Part shown: piece by piece, positions 48,001-55,729 of the stretch
Position numbering within the stretch: position 1 is the first letter of the stretch
How the letters are laid out: each line of letters starts with the position of its first letter
Assembly: GCF_001729485.1 (NCBI RefSeq)
Contig: NZ_CP017157.1
Coordinates: 7,750,001 to 7,814,000, forward strand
From: Streptomyces lydicus
Lineage (GTDB): Bacteria > Actinomycetota > Actinomycetes > Streptomycetales > Streptomycetaceae
DNA: 64,000 nucleotides
Direction: 5' to 3'
Position numbers and translations under genes: made by a program
The notes under the pieces: generated by a model
Told to the model about the DNA's origin: nothing
Databases searched by the model: none
Seen by the model: the letters and a program-made list of their open reading frames with translations, nothing else

Positions 48001-49021
48001 TGGAGCGTTCCGCCCGGACGGGCGGGTGCTCGCCACGGCGGCGGGCGACGGGCGGATCCGGCTGTGGGACGTGCGGCGCCCCGGCCGGCCCGTCACGCTG
48101 GGCAGGCCCTTCATGGAAGCGGACGGCGGCCAGCGATCGCTCGTCTTCTCCCCCGACGGCCACACCCTCGCCGTACTGAACGGCAAGGCGAAGCTCTCCC
48201 TGTGGAACGTGACCGACCCGGCCCGTCCGGTCCTGGCCGGGCCACCCCTGGCCCTGCGCACCCGCTTCGCGGGCACGCACGCGCTGGCCTACAGCCCGGA
48301 CGGACGGACCCTGGCCACCGTCTACGGCGACCACACCATCCAGCTGTGGAACGTCTCCGACCCCGCCCGTGCCGTCCCGCTCGGCAAGCCGCTCTCCCGG
48401 CACCGGGGCTACATCAACGCCCTCGTCTTCAGCCCGGACGGGAACACCCTCGCCAGCGGCAGCGCGGACGGCACCGTCCGGCTCTGGGACATCACCGACC
48501 CGCGCCGGACCACGCCGCTCGGCGACCCCCTCAGGGGGCATGTCGCCCCCGTCAACGCGCTCGCCTACAGCCCGGACGGCCGTACGCTGGCCAGCGGCAG
48601 CGACGACGACACGGTCCGGCTGTGGGACGTCACCGATCCCCTCGACGCGACCGAGCTGAGCCGGCCCCTGACCGGTCACACCGAGGCGGTGGTGTCGCTC
48701 ACGTTCAGCCAGGACGGCCGCACCCTGGCGAGCGGCGGCAACGACAACACGGTCCGCCTGTGGAACGTGGCCGACCCGTCCGAGGCCGCCCCGATCGGAC
48801 GGTCGATGAGTCCCAACGCCAAGACCGGCAACTTCCTGTCGTTCAGTCCCAACAGCCACCTGCTCGGGGTCTCCAGCGGCGCCGACACCGTCCGGCTGTG
48901 GAACCTGGACACGGATGACGCCATCCGCCGCATCTGTTCGACCACGCGGGGTGTTCTGACGCCGGAAAAGTGGCACGAGTATCTGCCGCATCTCTCGTAC
49001 GCACCTCCGTGCGGGGATTAA
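45032..49021 (+). CDS. STAND-class NTPase (nSTAND1-like) with helix-turn-helix and 14 WD40 repeats
   Basis: 1329 residues. The N-terminal ~110 residues are a DNA-binding-like helical domain (VSVQRISDWRRAKNVPAQFP). CPYRGLASYRQQDAQWFFGR opens the NTPase, with Walker A GASGAGKSSLLNAG (~183) and Walker B PVVIVDQFEEAFTLC (~270), then a winged-helix/helical region. A transmembrane helix lies near 590-613, followed by 14 WD40 repeats (675-1320) ending in RLWDV-type motifs, enough for two seven-bladed propellers. Such proteins are signal-activated switches in bacterial conflict and development. The start is GTG 45032; TTG 45041 is possible. Followed by an 18-bp terminator. Confidence 0.92.
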   Translation: METLSSDSGARTAFAERLALLYKEAGNPPLKKVADAVVRLQRVDERGRPVRVSVQRISDWRRAKNVPAQFPALAAVLHILIPQARRARPTPVSTGLYDLAQWQRLWERAVADPVGDRVPASAEEERPPGEAAPVSGVCPYRGLASYRQQDAQWFFGRERSTDALVAQLRAAERTGGLVMLVGASGAGKSSLLNAGLVPALRNGGEREVLQLVPGGDPLGELTRRIPGLAPVLADARESAAKESGTRHFTHAVREAVTAWAEHRAPRADRPVVIVDQFEEAFTLCSDETARRTFIQLLHAACTPAGPGAPAPVLVILGIRADFYEPCLGYPELAAALQHRHMVLGPLTTMELREAVTGPAKAVGLELEPGLAELIVREVSADGPGGTHDSGVLPLLSHALLATWQRRKAGRLTLAGYRAAGGIQGAVAATAERAWSGLDPTARTAARLLLLRLVRLGEDTQATRRRGTRRQLADESTDPHKTEESLEALVHARLVTLDAEAVEITHEALLHAWPRLRDWIDEDRNGNLLRQRLEEDGRAWEGSGRDTSLLYRGSRLEQARNWAQSAGDTFLTRSAVEFLAASVRLRKRTVLLSRGAVSALVVLAMLAVGAAVVAWQQRNDAVFEQVVAEADRVQYTDPSLSAQLDLAAHELRPDDAAVHNRLVSIVNAPLATPLLGHTGAVYLTSFSPDGRFLATASYDRTVRLWDVRNRAHPKPLGKPLSGNTSWVSSAVFSPDGRTLASAGDDGTIRLWDVRDPGRPEPLGAPLTGHAGTIYLIAFSPDGRTLASAGEDHTVRLWDLSKRSRPTALRALTGHTAAVRSVAFSPDGRVLAAGGDDHTIRLWNTADPRRPKPLDAVLRGHTDTVHSVAFSPDGRTLASGSADDTIRLWDVTDPGHAAGLGAPLTGHTGPVWSVAFSPNGRTLAAGSADSTASLWNVSDPAFPSQVGEPLAGSSGEMYAVSFSPDGRTLATGSGDSKARLWSVPTADMVGRSGAFRPDGRVLATAAGDGRIRLWDVRRPGRPVTLGRPFMEADGGQRSLVFSPDGHTLAVLNGKAKLSLWNVTDPARPVLAGPPLALRTRFAGTHALAYSPDGRTLATVYGDHTIQLWNVSDPARAVPLGKPLSRHRGYINALVFSPDGNTLASGSADGTVRLWDITDPRRTTPLGDPLRGHVAPVNALAYSPDGRTLASGSDDDTVRLWDVTDPLDATELSRPLTGHTEAVVSLTFSQDGRTLASGGNDNTVRLWNVADPSEAAPIGRSMSPNAKTGNFLSFSPNSHLLGVSSGADTVRLWNLDTDDAIRRICSTTRGVLTPEKWHEYLPHLSYAPPCGD

Positions 49022-49022
49022 C

Positions 49023-49063
49023 GGAGTCACGCGGTCCGGCCCCGAGCCGGACCGCGTGACTCC
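49023..49063 (+). terminator. Terminator with perfect 18-bp stem
   Basis: 49023-49040 pairs with 49046-49063 over 18 bp around the loop CCCGA, starting 1 base after the STAND gene stop. Confidence 0.85.
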
Positions 49064-49135
49064 GCTCACAACTCTGCGAATTAATGCATCAGTTGGCTCC
49101 CATTGCACCCGCACCCTTTGCTACTGTTGGCCATA

Positions 49136-49179
49136 GCCCGATCGCTGGTGCATCCCCCGTCGCCAGCGATCGGGCGTTT
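49136..49179 (+). terminator. Intrinsic-type hairpin plus T-run in the leader of the GntR gene
   Basis: A perfect 13-bp stem GCCCGATCGCTGG (49136-49148) / CCAGCGATCGGGC (49163-49175) followed directly by GTTTT, unusually Rho-independent in form for Streptomyces. It lies 180 bp upstream of the GntR start, and a -10-like CTACTGT sits just before it. It could terminate a short RNA or act as an attenuator. Confidence 0.6.
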
Positions 49180-49359
49180 TCATGCCCCGGGACGCGCGAA
49201 CAGCGCGGGCCGGAACGGCCCGTTCCGCCAGCTCGGTGAGTGCCGCCGGCACATTCCCGACCGGATATCCCGGCCAGGCGGTTTTCTTTGCGCCCACGCA
49301 TATGCTGCGCATTGAGGCGCCCCGTCCACGCCGGCCGAGGAACGGAACGGTGAACACCC

Positions 49360-50148
49360 ATGGCAACGGCATACGAGCCGATCGCAGACACCCTCCGGAA
49401 ATCCATCCACGCGGGTCGGCTGAAGCCCGGTGAGCGCTTGCCCTCGGAGACGGACCTCGCGGACGAATTCGACGAGAGCGTGCCCGCGGTCCGTAACGCG
49501 CTGGGGATGCTCCGCGCCGAAGGGCTCATCGAGGAACGGCACGGCGCGGGGATGTTCGTGCGCCGCCCCCGTACGAGGACGGTGCGCACGAACCTGCGGC
49601 ACCAGTGGGAAAAGAACCGCGCCCGGGTACCGCTGGCGGAGCGCGCCGGGACGGGCGCCACCGAGCACGACACCGGCCTGCGGGGCGAGGACCTGGTCTT
49701 CTCGGCCGCCTACCGCGAGGTCACGGCCACCGAGGAGCTCGCCCGGGCCTTCGGCGTCCCGGCAGGTGCCGCCCTCCTCGAACGCAGCTACCGCACGCGG
49801 TACGCGGCCGAGACGGCCCCCTTCCAGCTCGCGACCTCGTATCTCGTGCACGACCGGATCGCCGGGAACGCCGACCTCCTGGACGAGACCAAGGAGCCGT
49901 GGCCGGGAGGCACCCACCACCAGCTCCGCACCGTGGGAATCGAGGTGGACCGCGTCGAGGAACGGGTCACCGCCCGTCCGCCGACGCCCGAGGAGGCGGC
50001 AGAGCTGGAACTGCCGCCCGGCACCTCGGTGCTGGTGCTCCGGAAAACCTCGTACGACATCCACGACCGCGCGGTGGACGTTTCCGACGTCATCCTGCCC
50101 GGCGACCGCACGGAACTGCTGTTCACCACTCCCCTGGAAAGGTGGTGA
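49360..50148 (+). CDS. GntR/HutC-family transcriptional regulator
   Basis: 262 residues from ATG 49360. The winged helix-turn-helix (residues ~5-70: ADTLRKSIHAGRLKPGERLP, SETDLADEFDESVPAVRNAL) is followed by a UTRA effector domain (~95-250: ATEELARAFGVPAGAALLER ... LPPGTSVLVLRKTSYD). The ligand is unknown. No obvious target operon adjoins; the convergent amidohydrolase gene follows. A terminator-like hairpin in its leader may control expression. Confidence 0.92.
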   Translation: MATAYEPIADTLRKSIHAGRLKPGERLPSETDLADEFDESVPAVRNALGMLRAEGLIEERHGAGMFVRRPRTRTVRTNLRHQWEKNRARVPLAERAGTGATEHDTGLRGEDLVFSAAYREVTATEELARAFGVPAGAALLERSYRTRYAAETAPFQLATSYLVHDRIAGNADLLDETKEPWPGGTHHQLRTVGIEVDRVEERVTARPPTPEEAAELELPPGTSVLVLRKTSYDIHDRAVDVSDVILPGDRTELLFTTPLERW

Positions 50149-50237
50149 GTGCCGGGCACCCGGCACCAGGAGGACGGGAAAACCGGGCGCCGCCGGCTCG
50201 CGGACAGAATTCCCGGTTCCCGCCGCCGCTATCGGCC

Positions 50238-51473
50238 TCAGCCGCCGGCCGCCGGCCGATCGCGGTCGAACGGCAGGTCCAGCATGCGAATGGCGTTGCC
50301 GCGCAGGATTTTGTAGGTCACGTCCTGCGGGAGGCCGGCCACGTGGTCGGCGGCGACGCGTGCCGTGTGCGGCCAGGTGGAGTCGACGTGCGGATAGTCG
50401 GTCTCGAAGGTCGCGTTGTCGACACCGACCTTCTCGATCGAGTCGACGCCGTGCCGGTCGCGGAAGAAACAGCAGAAGACCTGCCGGTAGTAATACGTCG
50501 ACGGGGGTTCGGGGATGAGGTCCTTCACCCCGCCCCAGGCCCGGTGCTCCTCCCAGACGGCGTCGGCGCGTTCCAGGGCGTACGGAATCCAGCCCATCTG
50601 GCCCTCGCTGTAAGCCAGTTTGAGGCGGGGGAACTTCACCAGGACGCCGGAGAAGAGGAAGTCCATCATCGAGGCCATGGCGTTGTTGAAACTCAGGGAC
50701 GCCTGGACCGCGGGCGGGGCGTCCGGTGACGCGGCCGGCATCTGCGAGGACGAGCCGATGTGCATGTTCACGACCGTGCCGGTCTCCTCGCACGCCGCGA
50801 AGAAGGGGTCCCAGTACCCGGAGTGGATCGAGGGCAGCCCGAGGTGGGTGGGGATCTCGCTGAAGGTGACCGCCCGGACCCCGCGGGCGGCGTTGCGGCG
50901 GATCTCGGCGACCGCGAGGTCGATGTCCCACAGCGGGATGAGGCACAGCGGAATGAGCCGGCCGCCGCTGTCCCCGCACCACTCCTCCACCATCCAGTCG
51001 TTGTAGGCCCGCACGCAGGCGAGGCCGACGTCCTTGTCCGCGGCCTCGGCGAAGGTCTGGCCGCAGAAGCGGGGGAACGTCGGGAAGCAGAGCGATGCCT
51101 CGACGTGGTTGACGTCCATGTCGGCCAGCCGGGCCTTGGGGTCCCAGCAGCCGCGCCGCATCTGCTCGCGGGTGATCCCGTCCAGGGTCATCTCGTCACG
51201 GGAGAAGCCGACGGCGGCGATGATGCGCTTGTACGGGAAGAGCAGGCCCTCGTACTCCCACCAGTCGGTGATCTGGCCCTCGGGGTCGGTGGTGAAGCGG
51301 TACTTGCCGGCCACGTACTCCAGCGCACCGATGCCGGCGGTGAAGGGCTTCGGACCCTTGTCCCGGTACTGCTTCGGAAGCCAGGTCTCGAAGAGGTGCG
51401 CGGGCTCGATCACGTGATCGTCCACGCTGATGACCTTGGGAAGCTCCGCTGTTCCGCTCTCGTTGCTGCTCAC
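50238..51473 (-). CDS. Amidohydrolase (amidohydrolase 2, ACMSD-like)
   Basis: About 411 residues from GTG 51473, with GGGGG upstream. The N-terminal metal motif is ISVDDHVIEPAHLFETWLP, in which the first position is Asp-Asp-His rather than His-x-His, as is common in this subgroup. Further motifs are VNMHIGSSSQ and FETDYPHVDSTWPHT, the latter supplying the catalytic Asp. The subfamily includes decarboxylases and hydrolases of aromatic or xenobiotic acids; the substrate is not readable. It diverges from a DoxX-like gene across a perfect palindrome and probably shares its regulator. Confidence 0.88.
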   Translation of the reverse strand: MSSNESGTAELPKVISVDDHVIEPAHLFETWLPKQYRDKGPKPFTAGIGALEYVAGKYRFTTDPEGQITDWWEYEGLLFPYKRIIAAVGFSRDEMTLDGITREQMRRGCWDPKARLADMDVNHVEASLCFPTFPRFCGQTFAEAADKDVGLACVRAYNDWMVEEWCGDSGGRLIPLCLIPLWDIDLAVAEIRRNAARGVRAVTFSEIPTHLGLPSIHSGYWDPFFAACEETGTVVNMHIGSSSQMPAASPDAPPAVQASLSFNNAMASMMDFLFSGVLVKFPRLKLAYSEGQMGWIPYALERADAVWEEHRAWGGVKDLIPEPPSTYYYRQVFCCFFRDRHGVDSIEKVGVDNATFETDYPHVDSTWPHTARVAADHVAGLPQDVTYKILRGNAIRMLDLPFDRDRPAAGG

Positions 51474-51618
51474 CCTGTACCCCCAGCTGCGTGGCGGCGA
51501 GGCCGCCCGGTTGCACGGTTCCTGACGACCCATCAGTTTCGAGGTTATGGGCTCGGCGGTGCCACGACAAGGCGGTGCCGGGAACTCCACCCCTTGCGGG
51601 GACGGGCCGACATCGGCT

Positions 51619-51639
51619 GAACTGACGGTGCGTCAGTTC
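51619..51639. promoter_or_regulatory. Perfect operator-like palindrome GAACTGACG-GTG-CGTCAGTTC
   Basis: 9-bp perfect arms around GTG in the 190-bp gap between the divergent amidohydrolase and DoxX genes. The CTGACG-N3-CGTCAG form resembles TetR-family operators. The cognate regulator is not in the window. Confidence 0.6.
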
Positions 51640-51666
51640 TGGTCGGTGAGTCGAAGGGGGCAGCAC

Positions 51667-52116
51667 ATGCAGACGATCTGGCTCAGCGGTGCCGAGTGGT
51701 GCGCCGTGCTCCGCATCGGGCTGGGCCTGTGGTGGCTGGAGAGCTGGCGCCACAAGGACAAGAAGACCTGGTTCGCCGGTGGCGGCATCGCCTGGGCGGC
51801 GGGCATCGCGGACAAGCACCGGTGGCGGGTGGTCCGCACGGGCTTCGACCGGCTGGTGAAGCCCCGCCCCCGGCTGATGGCGTACCTCGTCGCCTACGCG
51901 GAGCTGGCGCTCGGTCTCGGTCTCGTCCTCGGCCTGCTGTCCCCGATAGCCCTGGTCGCGGGCGCGGTGCTCAATCTGGTCTACCTGGTGCTGATGATCC
52001 ACGACTGGGCGGAGCAGGGGCAGAACCTGATGATGGCGTTGATCTCGCTCGCGGCCCTGGGCGCCATGAGCTGGCAGAGCTGGTCGCTCGACGGGGCCCT
52101 GGGGCTCTTCCGGTAG
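51667..52116 (+). CDS. DoxX-like membrane protein
   Basis: 149 residues from ATG 51667, with GGGGG upstream. Four hydrophobic helices with the DoxX/TQO small-subunit pattern: RIGLGLWWLESWRHKDKKTW, then AYLVAYAELALGLGLVLGLL and GAVLNLVYLVLMIHDWAEQG. It is possibly a quinone-linked membrane redox component, but DoxX proteins are functionally diverse. Divergent from, and likely co-regulated with, the amidohydrolase via the intervening palindrome. It ends 18 bp from the convergent caspase gene. Confidence 0.85.
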   Translation: MQTIWLSGAEWCAVLRIGLGLWWLESWRHKDKKTWFAGGGIAWAAGIADKHRWRVVRTGFDRLVKPRPRLMAYLVAYAELALGLGLVLGLLSPIALVAGAVLNLVYLVLMIHDWAEQGQNLMMALISLAALGAMSWQSWSLDGALGLFR

Positions 52117-52134
52117 CCCGCGAGCCGTCGGGCG

Positions 52135-53265
52135 TCAGGTGAGGCTCGCCTCGTGGTCCGGGGGCCGGGGGTGCGGCAGAGCCGTGCGCCAGTGGCGGAG
52201 GCTCGCCCGGGCGGCGGCCAGCGCGGGGTCGTCCGGCGGGGCCAGCGGCTGCCAGTCGGTGACGGTCCGCTCCAGGAGGGCGCAGGCGGTGTACGGGTCG
52301 CCGGCCTCGCCGGTGGCGGAGGCGTGGACGTGGCGGAGGCGGAGGGTGTCGGGGTCGACGGGGCCGAGGTGCGCGGCGGCGTCGCGGGCGACCGCCTCGA
52401 ACAGCCAGGCCGCCTGGGCGAGGCGCCTGGGGCGGCCGGCCAGGCCCAGGGCCTTCACCCGGTCCGCGAAACGGGCCCGGGCCAGCAGCCCCTGGCGGGT
52501 GTGCGCGGTGCCGTGGGCCGGGTTGCGGAACAGGGCAAGGTCGCCGGTGGCGTTGAAGGCGCGTTGCAGGGGGTCGGGGAGGCGGGCGGCCGGCAGGGTG
52601 ACCGCCAGGTGCCGGTAGAGCGTGGTGAGGTCGAGGTGTTCAGGTCCGTCCGGGACGCCCTCGGTGAGCAGGCGGAGCAGGGCGGTGGTGAAGCCGGTGC
52701 GGGTGTGGTCCTCGGGGGTGAAGGCCCGCTTCCCGCGGCCGGCGGCGACCAGCAGGTGGATGTCGGACGCGTCCGGCGCGTCCAGGGCCAGCCCGGCGAA
52801 GCAGCAGTCGAGCACGGCGATCCGGTGTTCGGCGCGTACCTGCCGCATGGCCTGGAAGACGGCCGTGACCGGCAGTGCGGTGCGTTCGGTGCCCCGGCCG
52901 TCGTCCACCGAGCCGGGCAGCGCCAGGCACAGCCGCTTGTCCGCGCCGCGCAGCCCGTGGCCGGCGAAGTAGAAGAGCAGCACATCGAGGGGTTCGCCGG
53001 TGGACGCGGGCAGCAGCCGGAAGACGTCGGCCGGGGTCTGCGGGTCGACGCGGCGGTGGACCGCGGCGGGGTCGAAGCCGCCCAGCGGGCCGGTCAGCGC
53101 GTCGGCGAGCGCCGCGACGCTGCCGGCGGCCTGCGGGAGCGGCGGCAGGGTGCTGGGCACGACATGGGTGGCGGTGCCCACCAGGACGGCGGCCGACCGC
53201 CGCGGCGAGGGGACCAGCGGCGGCCAGGGCGCCGGGGAGAGGGCCGGTGGCTCAGCTGCCGTCAC
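52135..53265 (-). CDS. Caspase-like peptidase (C14 family), predicted conflict effector
   Basis: 376 residues. The caspase-like domain spans residues ~22-250: AAVLVGTATH (first strand), LLFYFAGHGLRG with catalytic His103, and IAVLDCCFAG with the nucleophile at Cys155 (the second of the pair by alignment to DxCxSG). The C-terminal ~120 residues are helical (RFADRVKALGLAGRPRRLAQ), probably a repeat-type partner or sensor region. It overlaps the EACC1 gene by 14 bp, a pairing known from predicted NTP-regulated conflict systems in which the peptidase executes cell death or cleavage. It is the last gene of a four-gene operon. Confidence 0.9.
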   Translation of the reverse strand: MTAAEPPALSPAPWPPLVPSPRRSAAVLVGTATHVVPSTLPPLPQAAGSVAALADALTGPLGGFDPAAVHRRVDPQTPADVFRLLPASTGEPLDVLLFYFAGHGLRGADKRLCLALPGSVDDGRGTERTALPVTAVFQAMRQVRAEHRIAVLDCCFAGLALDAPDASDIHLLVAAGRGKRAFTPEDHTRTGFTTALLRLLTEGVPDGPEHLDLTTLYRHLAVTLPAARLPDPLQRAFNATGDLALFRNPAHGTAHTRQGLLARARFADRVKALGLAGRPRRLAQAAWLFEAVARDAAAHLGPVDPDTLRLRHVHASATGEAGDPYTACALLERTVTDWQPLAPPDDPALAAARASLRHWRTALPHPRPPDHEASLT

Positions 53266-53632
53266 CGGAACCCGGCTCCAGGAACCGGCGCAGCTGCTGT
53301 TCCACGGCGGCGGCGTCCTCGGGGCTGCCCGCGGACAGTTCGAGGGCGGTGCCGTCCGGGCGGGTCACCTTGAAGCTGATCCGCCGGGACCTGGCCCGCT
53401 GCGCGAGCCACACCGCCACGGCGCTGACCACCGCCTCCAGCACCGGGCCGACCGCGCCCAGCACCTCCGCGGCGTCCGCGAGCCCGCCCTGGTGGCCCGG
53501 TGCGGGCGGGACCATGCGCAGCCGGGCCGAGCCGGTGAGGTCCTCGTCGTCGTTCAGCCACTCGGCGAGCGACTGCGCCAGGCCGTCGGCGTCGTCCGCC
53601 GGTCCGTCGAAGGCGAAGGTGAGGGTGGTCAT
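53252..53632 (-). CDS. Effector-associated constant component EACC1
   Basis: 126 residues from ATG 53632. The pattern of an acidic N-terminal strand/helix (MTTLTFAFDGPADDADGL), a hydrophobic helix (VGPVLEAVVSAVAVWLAQRA) and a C-terminal beta segment (ISFKVTRPDGTALELSAGSP) fits EACC1, a small component found next to effectors such as caspases or trypsins in ternary conflict systems. Its role is thought to be coupling the effector to a sensor. It overlaps the caspase gene by 14 bp. Confidence 0.8.
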   Translation of the reverse strand: MTTLTFAFDGPADDADGLAQSLAEWLNDDEDLTGSARLRMVPPAPGHQGGLADAAEVLGAVGPVLEAVVSAVAVWLAQRARSRRISFKVTRPDGTALELSAGSPEDAAAVEQQLRRFLEPGSGDGS

Positions 53633-53669
53633 GACGGTGCGGTGCTCCGGGGGTCGGGGGCGGACGGGG

Positions 53670-54821
53670 TCAGAACCGGGGGGCGTACGGGTCCCGCCCG
53701 CCGGCGGGGGCGGTGCTCCCGCCGGGGGCGGGCCCGGCCCCCCGTCGTGCCGTGCTGAACAGCGGGGGGCGGCCGGGGATCTCGTACGGGAAGCGGAAGG
53801 CGGCCGACGCCTGCGGTACGTCGACCAGGTCGGCGAGGAGCTGCTCCCAGCCGCCGAGCGGCTGCGGCACCTCCTGCCGGTAGGTGGTGTCGAGCCAGGT
53901 GTACTGCATCCCGGAGAGGCCGGCCCAGGCGGCCGCCCTCTCGTGCGGCGGCACCGCGCGGGCGACCGCGCCGCCGGGTGCGGCGCCGGCCGGGGCGACG
54001 GTGGCGGCGAGCAGCTCGGCGAGCGGGAGCGGGGCCGCCGGCTCGGCGGCGAGCGAGATCCGCAGCCGGTAGGTGCGGCCCGCGCAGGCGGCCAGCGCCT
54101 CCCCGTAGCGGGCCGCGGCGTGCACGGCGAACGGGTCGGGCGCGATGTACTGGGTGAACACCGGGCTGGGCCGTCCCGGTTGGGCGAGCCTGCCGTACTC
54201 CTGGGTCAGGTAGCGGAGGTAGCCGAGCAGCTCCTGCGGGGGCGCGTAGGGCTCCAGGCAGACGCCGACCACCGTGCGGGCGCGCTCACGGGCCAGCGCC
54301 TCCCACACCGGCTCCCAGCTGACGGCCTCCCCGCCGAGCGGGGCGAAGGCCACACCGAGCGGGAAGTCGGTGTCGCGGCGCTGCAGCCACGCCCAGGAGA
54401 GGCGCTTGCGGACCTCGGCCAGGCCGGCCGGAGTCCCGGCGAACGGGACCAGTGCGGCGTGCAGTTCGGCGGCGTCCTCCACCGGAGCCGCCCGGACGTG
54501 CCGGGGGGTGTCGGCCAGCGCGTCGCGCAGGGCGAGCGCGGCGGCGGACGCCGTCCGGGCGTCCGCTCCGTGTGTCCGGCACAGCAGGGTGCAGGTCACC
54601 GTGGTGTCCGGGGCGGTGGCATAGCGCAGCTCGAAGGCCCGGCCGTCCGGCTGCCACTGCCGGGAGAGCCAGACCTGTTCGAGCGTGGCGGCCTCCAGGC
54701 GCCGCTGGTCTTCGGGCAGGCCGAGGTGGGCGCCGTTCTCGGACATCGCCGGTTCCGGTTCCAGCCGGAGCCCGGCCCAGGCCCATGCTCCCGAGGGCCC
54801 GGTGGTGGACAGCACGCTCAT
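53670..54821 (-). CDS. Unknown protein in the caspase-EACC1 operon
   Basis: 383 residues, from ATG 54821, overlapping the upstream membrane-protein stop by 4 bp. No family that I can name. An alpha/beta composition is visible: LEQVWLSRQWQPDGRAFELR, TCTLLCRTHGADARTASAAA and VSWEPVWEALARERARTVVG. The middle part vaguely recalls the N-terminal region of VirB4/HerA-type proteins, but there is no P-loop. The C-terminus is Pro/Gly-rich (about 355-383). Its operon position makes it a candidate sensor or adaptor for the caspase module. Confidence 0.75.
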   Translation of the reverse strand: MSVLSTTGPSGAWAWAGLRLEPEPAMSENGAHLGLPEDQRRLEAATLEQVWLSRQWQPDGRAFELRYATAPDTTVTCTLLCRTHGADARTASAAALALRDALADTPRHVRAAPVEDAAELHAALVPFAGTPAGLAEVRKRLSWAWLQRRDTDFPLGVAFAPLGGEAVSWEPVWEALARERARTVVGVCLEPYAPPQELLGYLRYLTQEYGRLAQPGRPSPVFTQYIAPDPFAVHAAARYGEALAACAGRTYRLRISLAAEPAAPLPLAELLAATVAPAGAAPGGAVARAVPPHERAAAWAGLSGMQYTWLDTTYRQEVPQPLGGWEQLLADLVDVPQASAAFRFPYEIPGRPPLFSTARRGAGPAPGGSTAPAGGRDPYAPRF

Positions 54822-55729
54822 CCCGCGGGGTCGGCCTCACCGGCGGGCCGCGGCTGCGCCTCGGGGGCGGGCGGCGGCACCTTGGTGGGGGCGGGCGGCA
54901 CGACGGGCGGGACGGCGGGCGGCGGCGGGGTGGCGCCCGCGGTGGGCGCGGCGGCCGGTGCGGTCGCGACCGGGGTCCCGTCGACGGCGACCATCAGGCC
55001 CTCGCGGCAGGCGAGGTGGACGGCCTCCCGCATGGCCCGGGCGCCCTCGCTGCGCAGCAGCTGGTGCTCGATGCCGTTCTCGCCCTTGAGCGCGCGGAAG
55101 AAGTCCCCGATGAACTGGCCCATCAGCTCGGTGCCGCGGCGCGAACGCCACATCATCCAGCCGAGGTAGAGGCTGCTGCCGTAGTTGAAGACGGAGACGT
55201 AGGCGGTGTACGGCGGGTCGTTGAGGGTGACGCGGGTGCCCAGGCCCTTGGGGGCGAGGGGGTAGCGGCGGGAGCTGAGCGTGTGGACGATCGTGGCGTA
55301 GACCGCGGGTGCCCGGTCGGGACGGTCGGCCAGCAACACCCGCCACTCGGCGACCGGCTCGGGCAGCCGGCTCGCGAGCAGGACGATCCAGAACACGGCG
55401 AAGCCGGCGAAGGAGGCGAACACCAGCCAACCGGATCCGGAACTTCCGCCGGAGCTGCCGGCGCCGGACCCGCCGTAGCCGAAGGGGTCCGACGAGGACT
55501 GCTCGCCCACGCTCGCGATCAGCGAGATGACGCCGATGAAGCCGGGGATCGCGGAGACGACGAGCGACGCGAGGGTGGCCCGCAGCCACAGCCGGAAGAT
55601 CGTCCTTCCGTTGACGCTCTCGTTGAGGGCCATTTCGATGGGCTCGTGGCGCAGCGTCTTGTCCAGGTAGGCGGCGTTTCCGTCGCCACCGCGCCAGCCC
55701 GGGAGCGGCGTGCCGCTACCAGTGATCAT
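54818..55729 (-). CDS. Two-helix membrane protein, first gene of the caspase-EACC1 operon
   Basis: About 303 residues from ATG 55729, with GGGGG upstream. Transmembrane helices lie near residues 48-68 (TLASLVVSAIPGFIGVISLI) and 97-117 (WLVFASFAGFAVFWIVLLAS), with a Gly/Ser-rich loop between them. A cytoplasmic domain (RTVTL-less core YPLAPKGLGTRVTLNDPPYT ... GENGIEHQLLRSEGARAMRE) and a Pro/Ala-rich tail (250-303) follow. I do not recognise the family. It could anchor or trigger the downstream components at the membrane. Confidence 0.75.
   Translation of the reverse strand: MITGSGTPLPGWRGGDGNAAYLDKTLRHEPIEMALNESVNGRTIFRLWLRATLASLVVSAIPGFIGVISLIASVGEQSSSDPFGYGGSGAGSSGGSSGSGWLVFASFAGFAVFWIVLLASRLPEPVAEWRVLLADRPDRAPAVYATIVHTLSSRRYPLAPKGLGTRVTLNDPPYTAYVSVFNYGSSLYLGWMMWRSRRGTELMGQFIGDFFRALKGENGIEHQLLRSEGARAMREAVHLACREGLMVAVDGTPVATAPAAAPTAGATPPPPAVPPVVPPAPTKVPPPAPEAQPRPAGEADPAG

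Noticed and set aside
45053-49114. 1353-codon minus-strand open frame opposite the STAND-WD40 gene
   Set aside because: It is the antisense shadow of a high-GC gene; the translation is Arg/Gly/Val-rich with no domains, and the plus-strand frame has clear NTPase and WD40 motifs.
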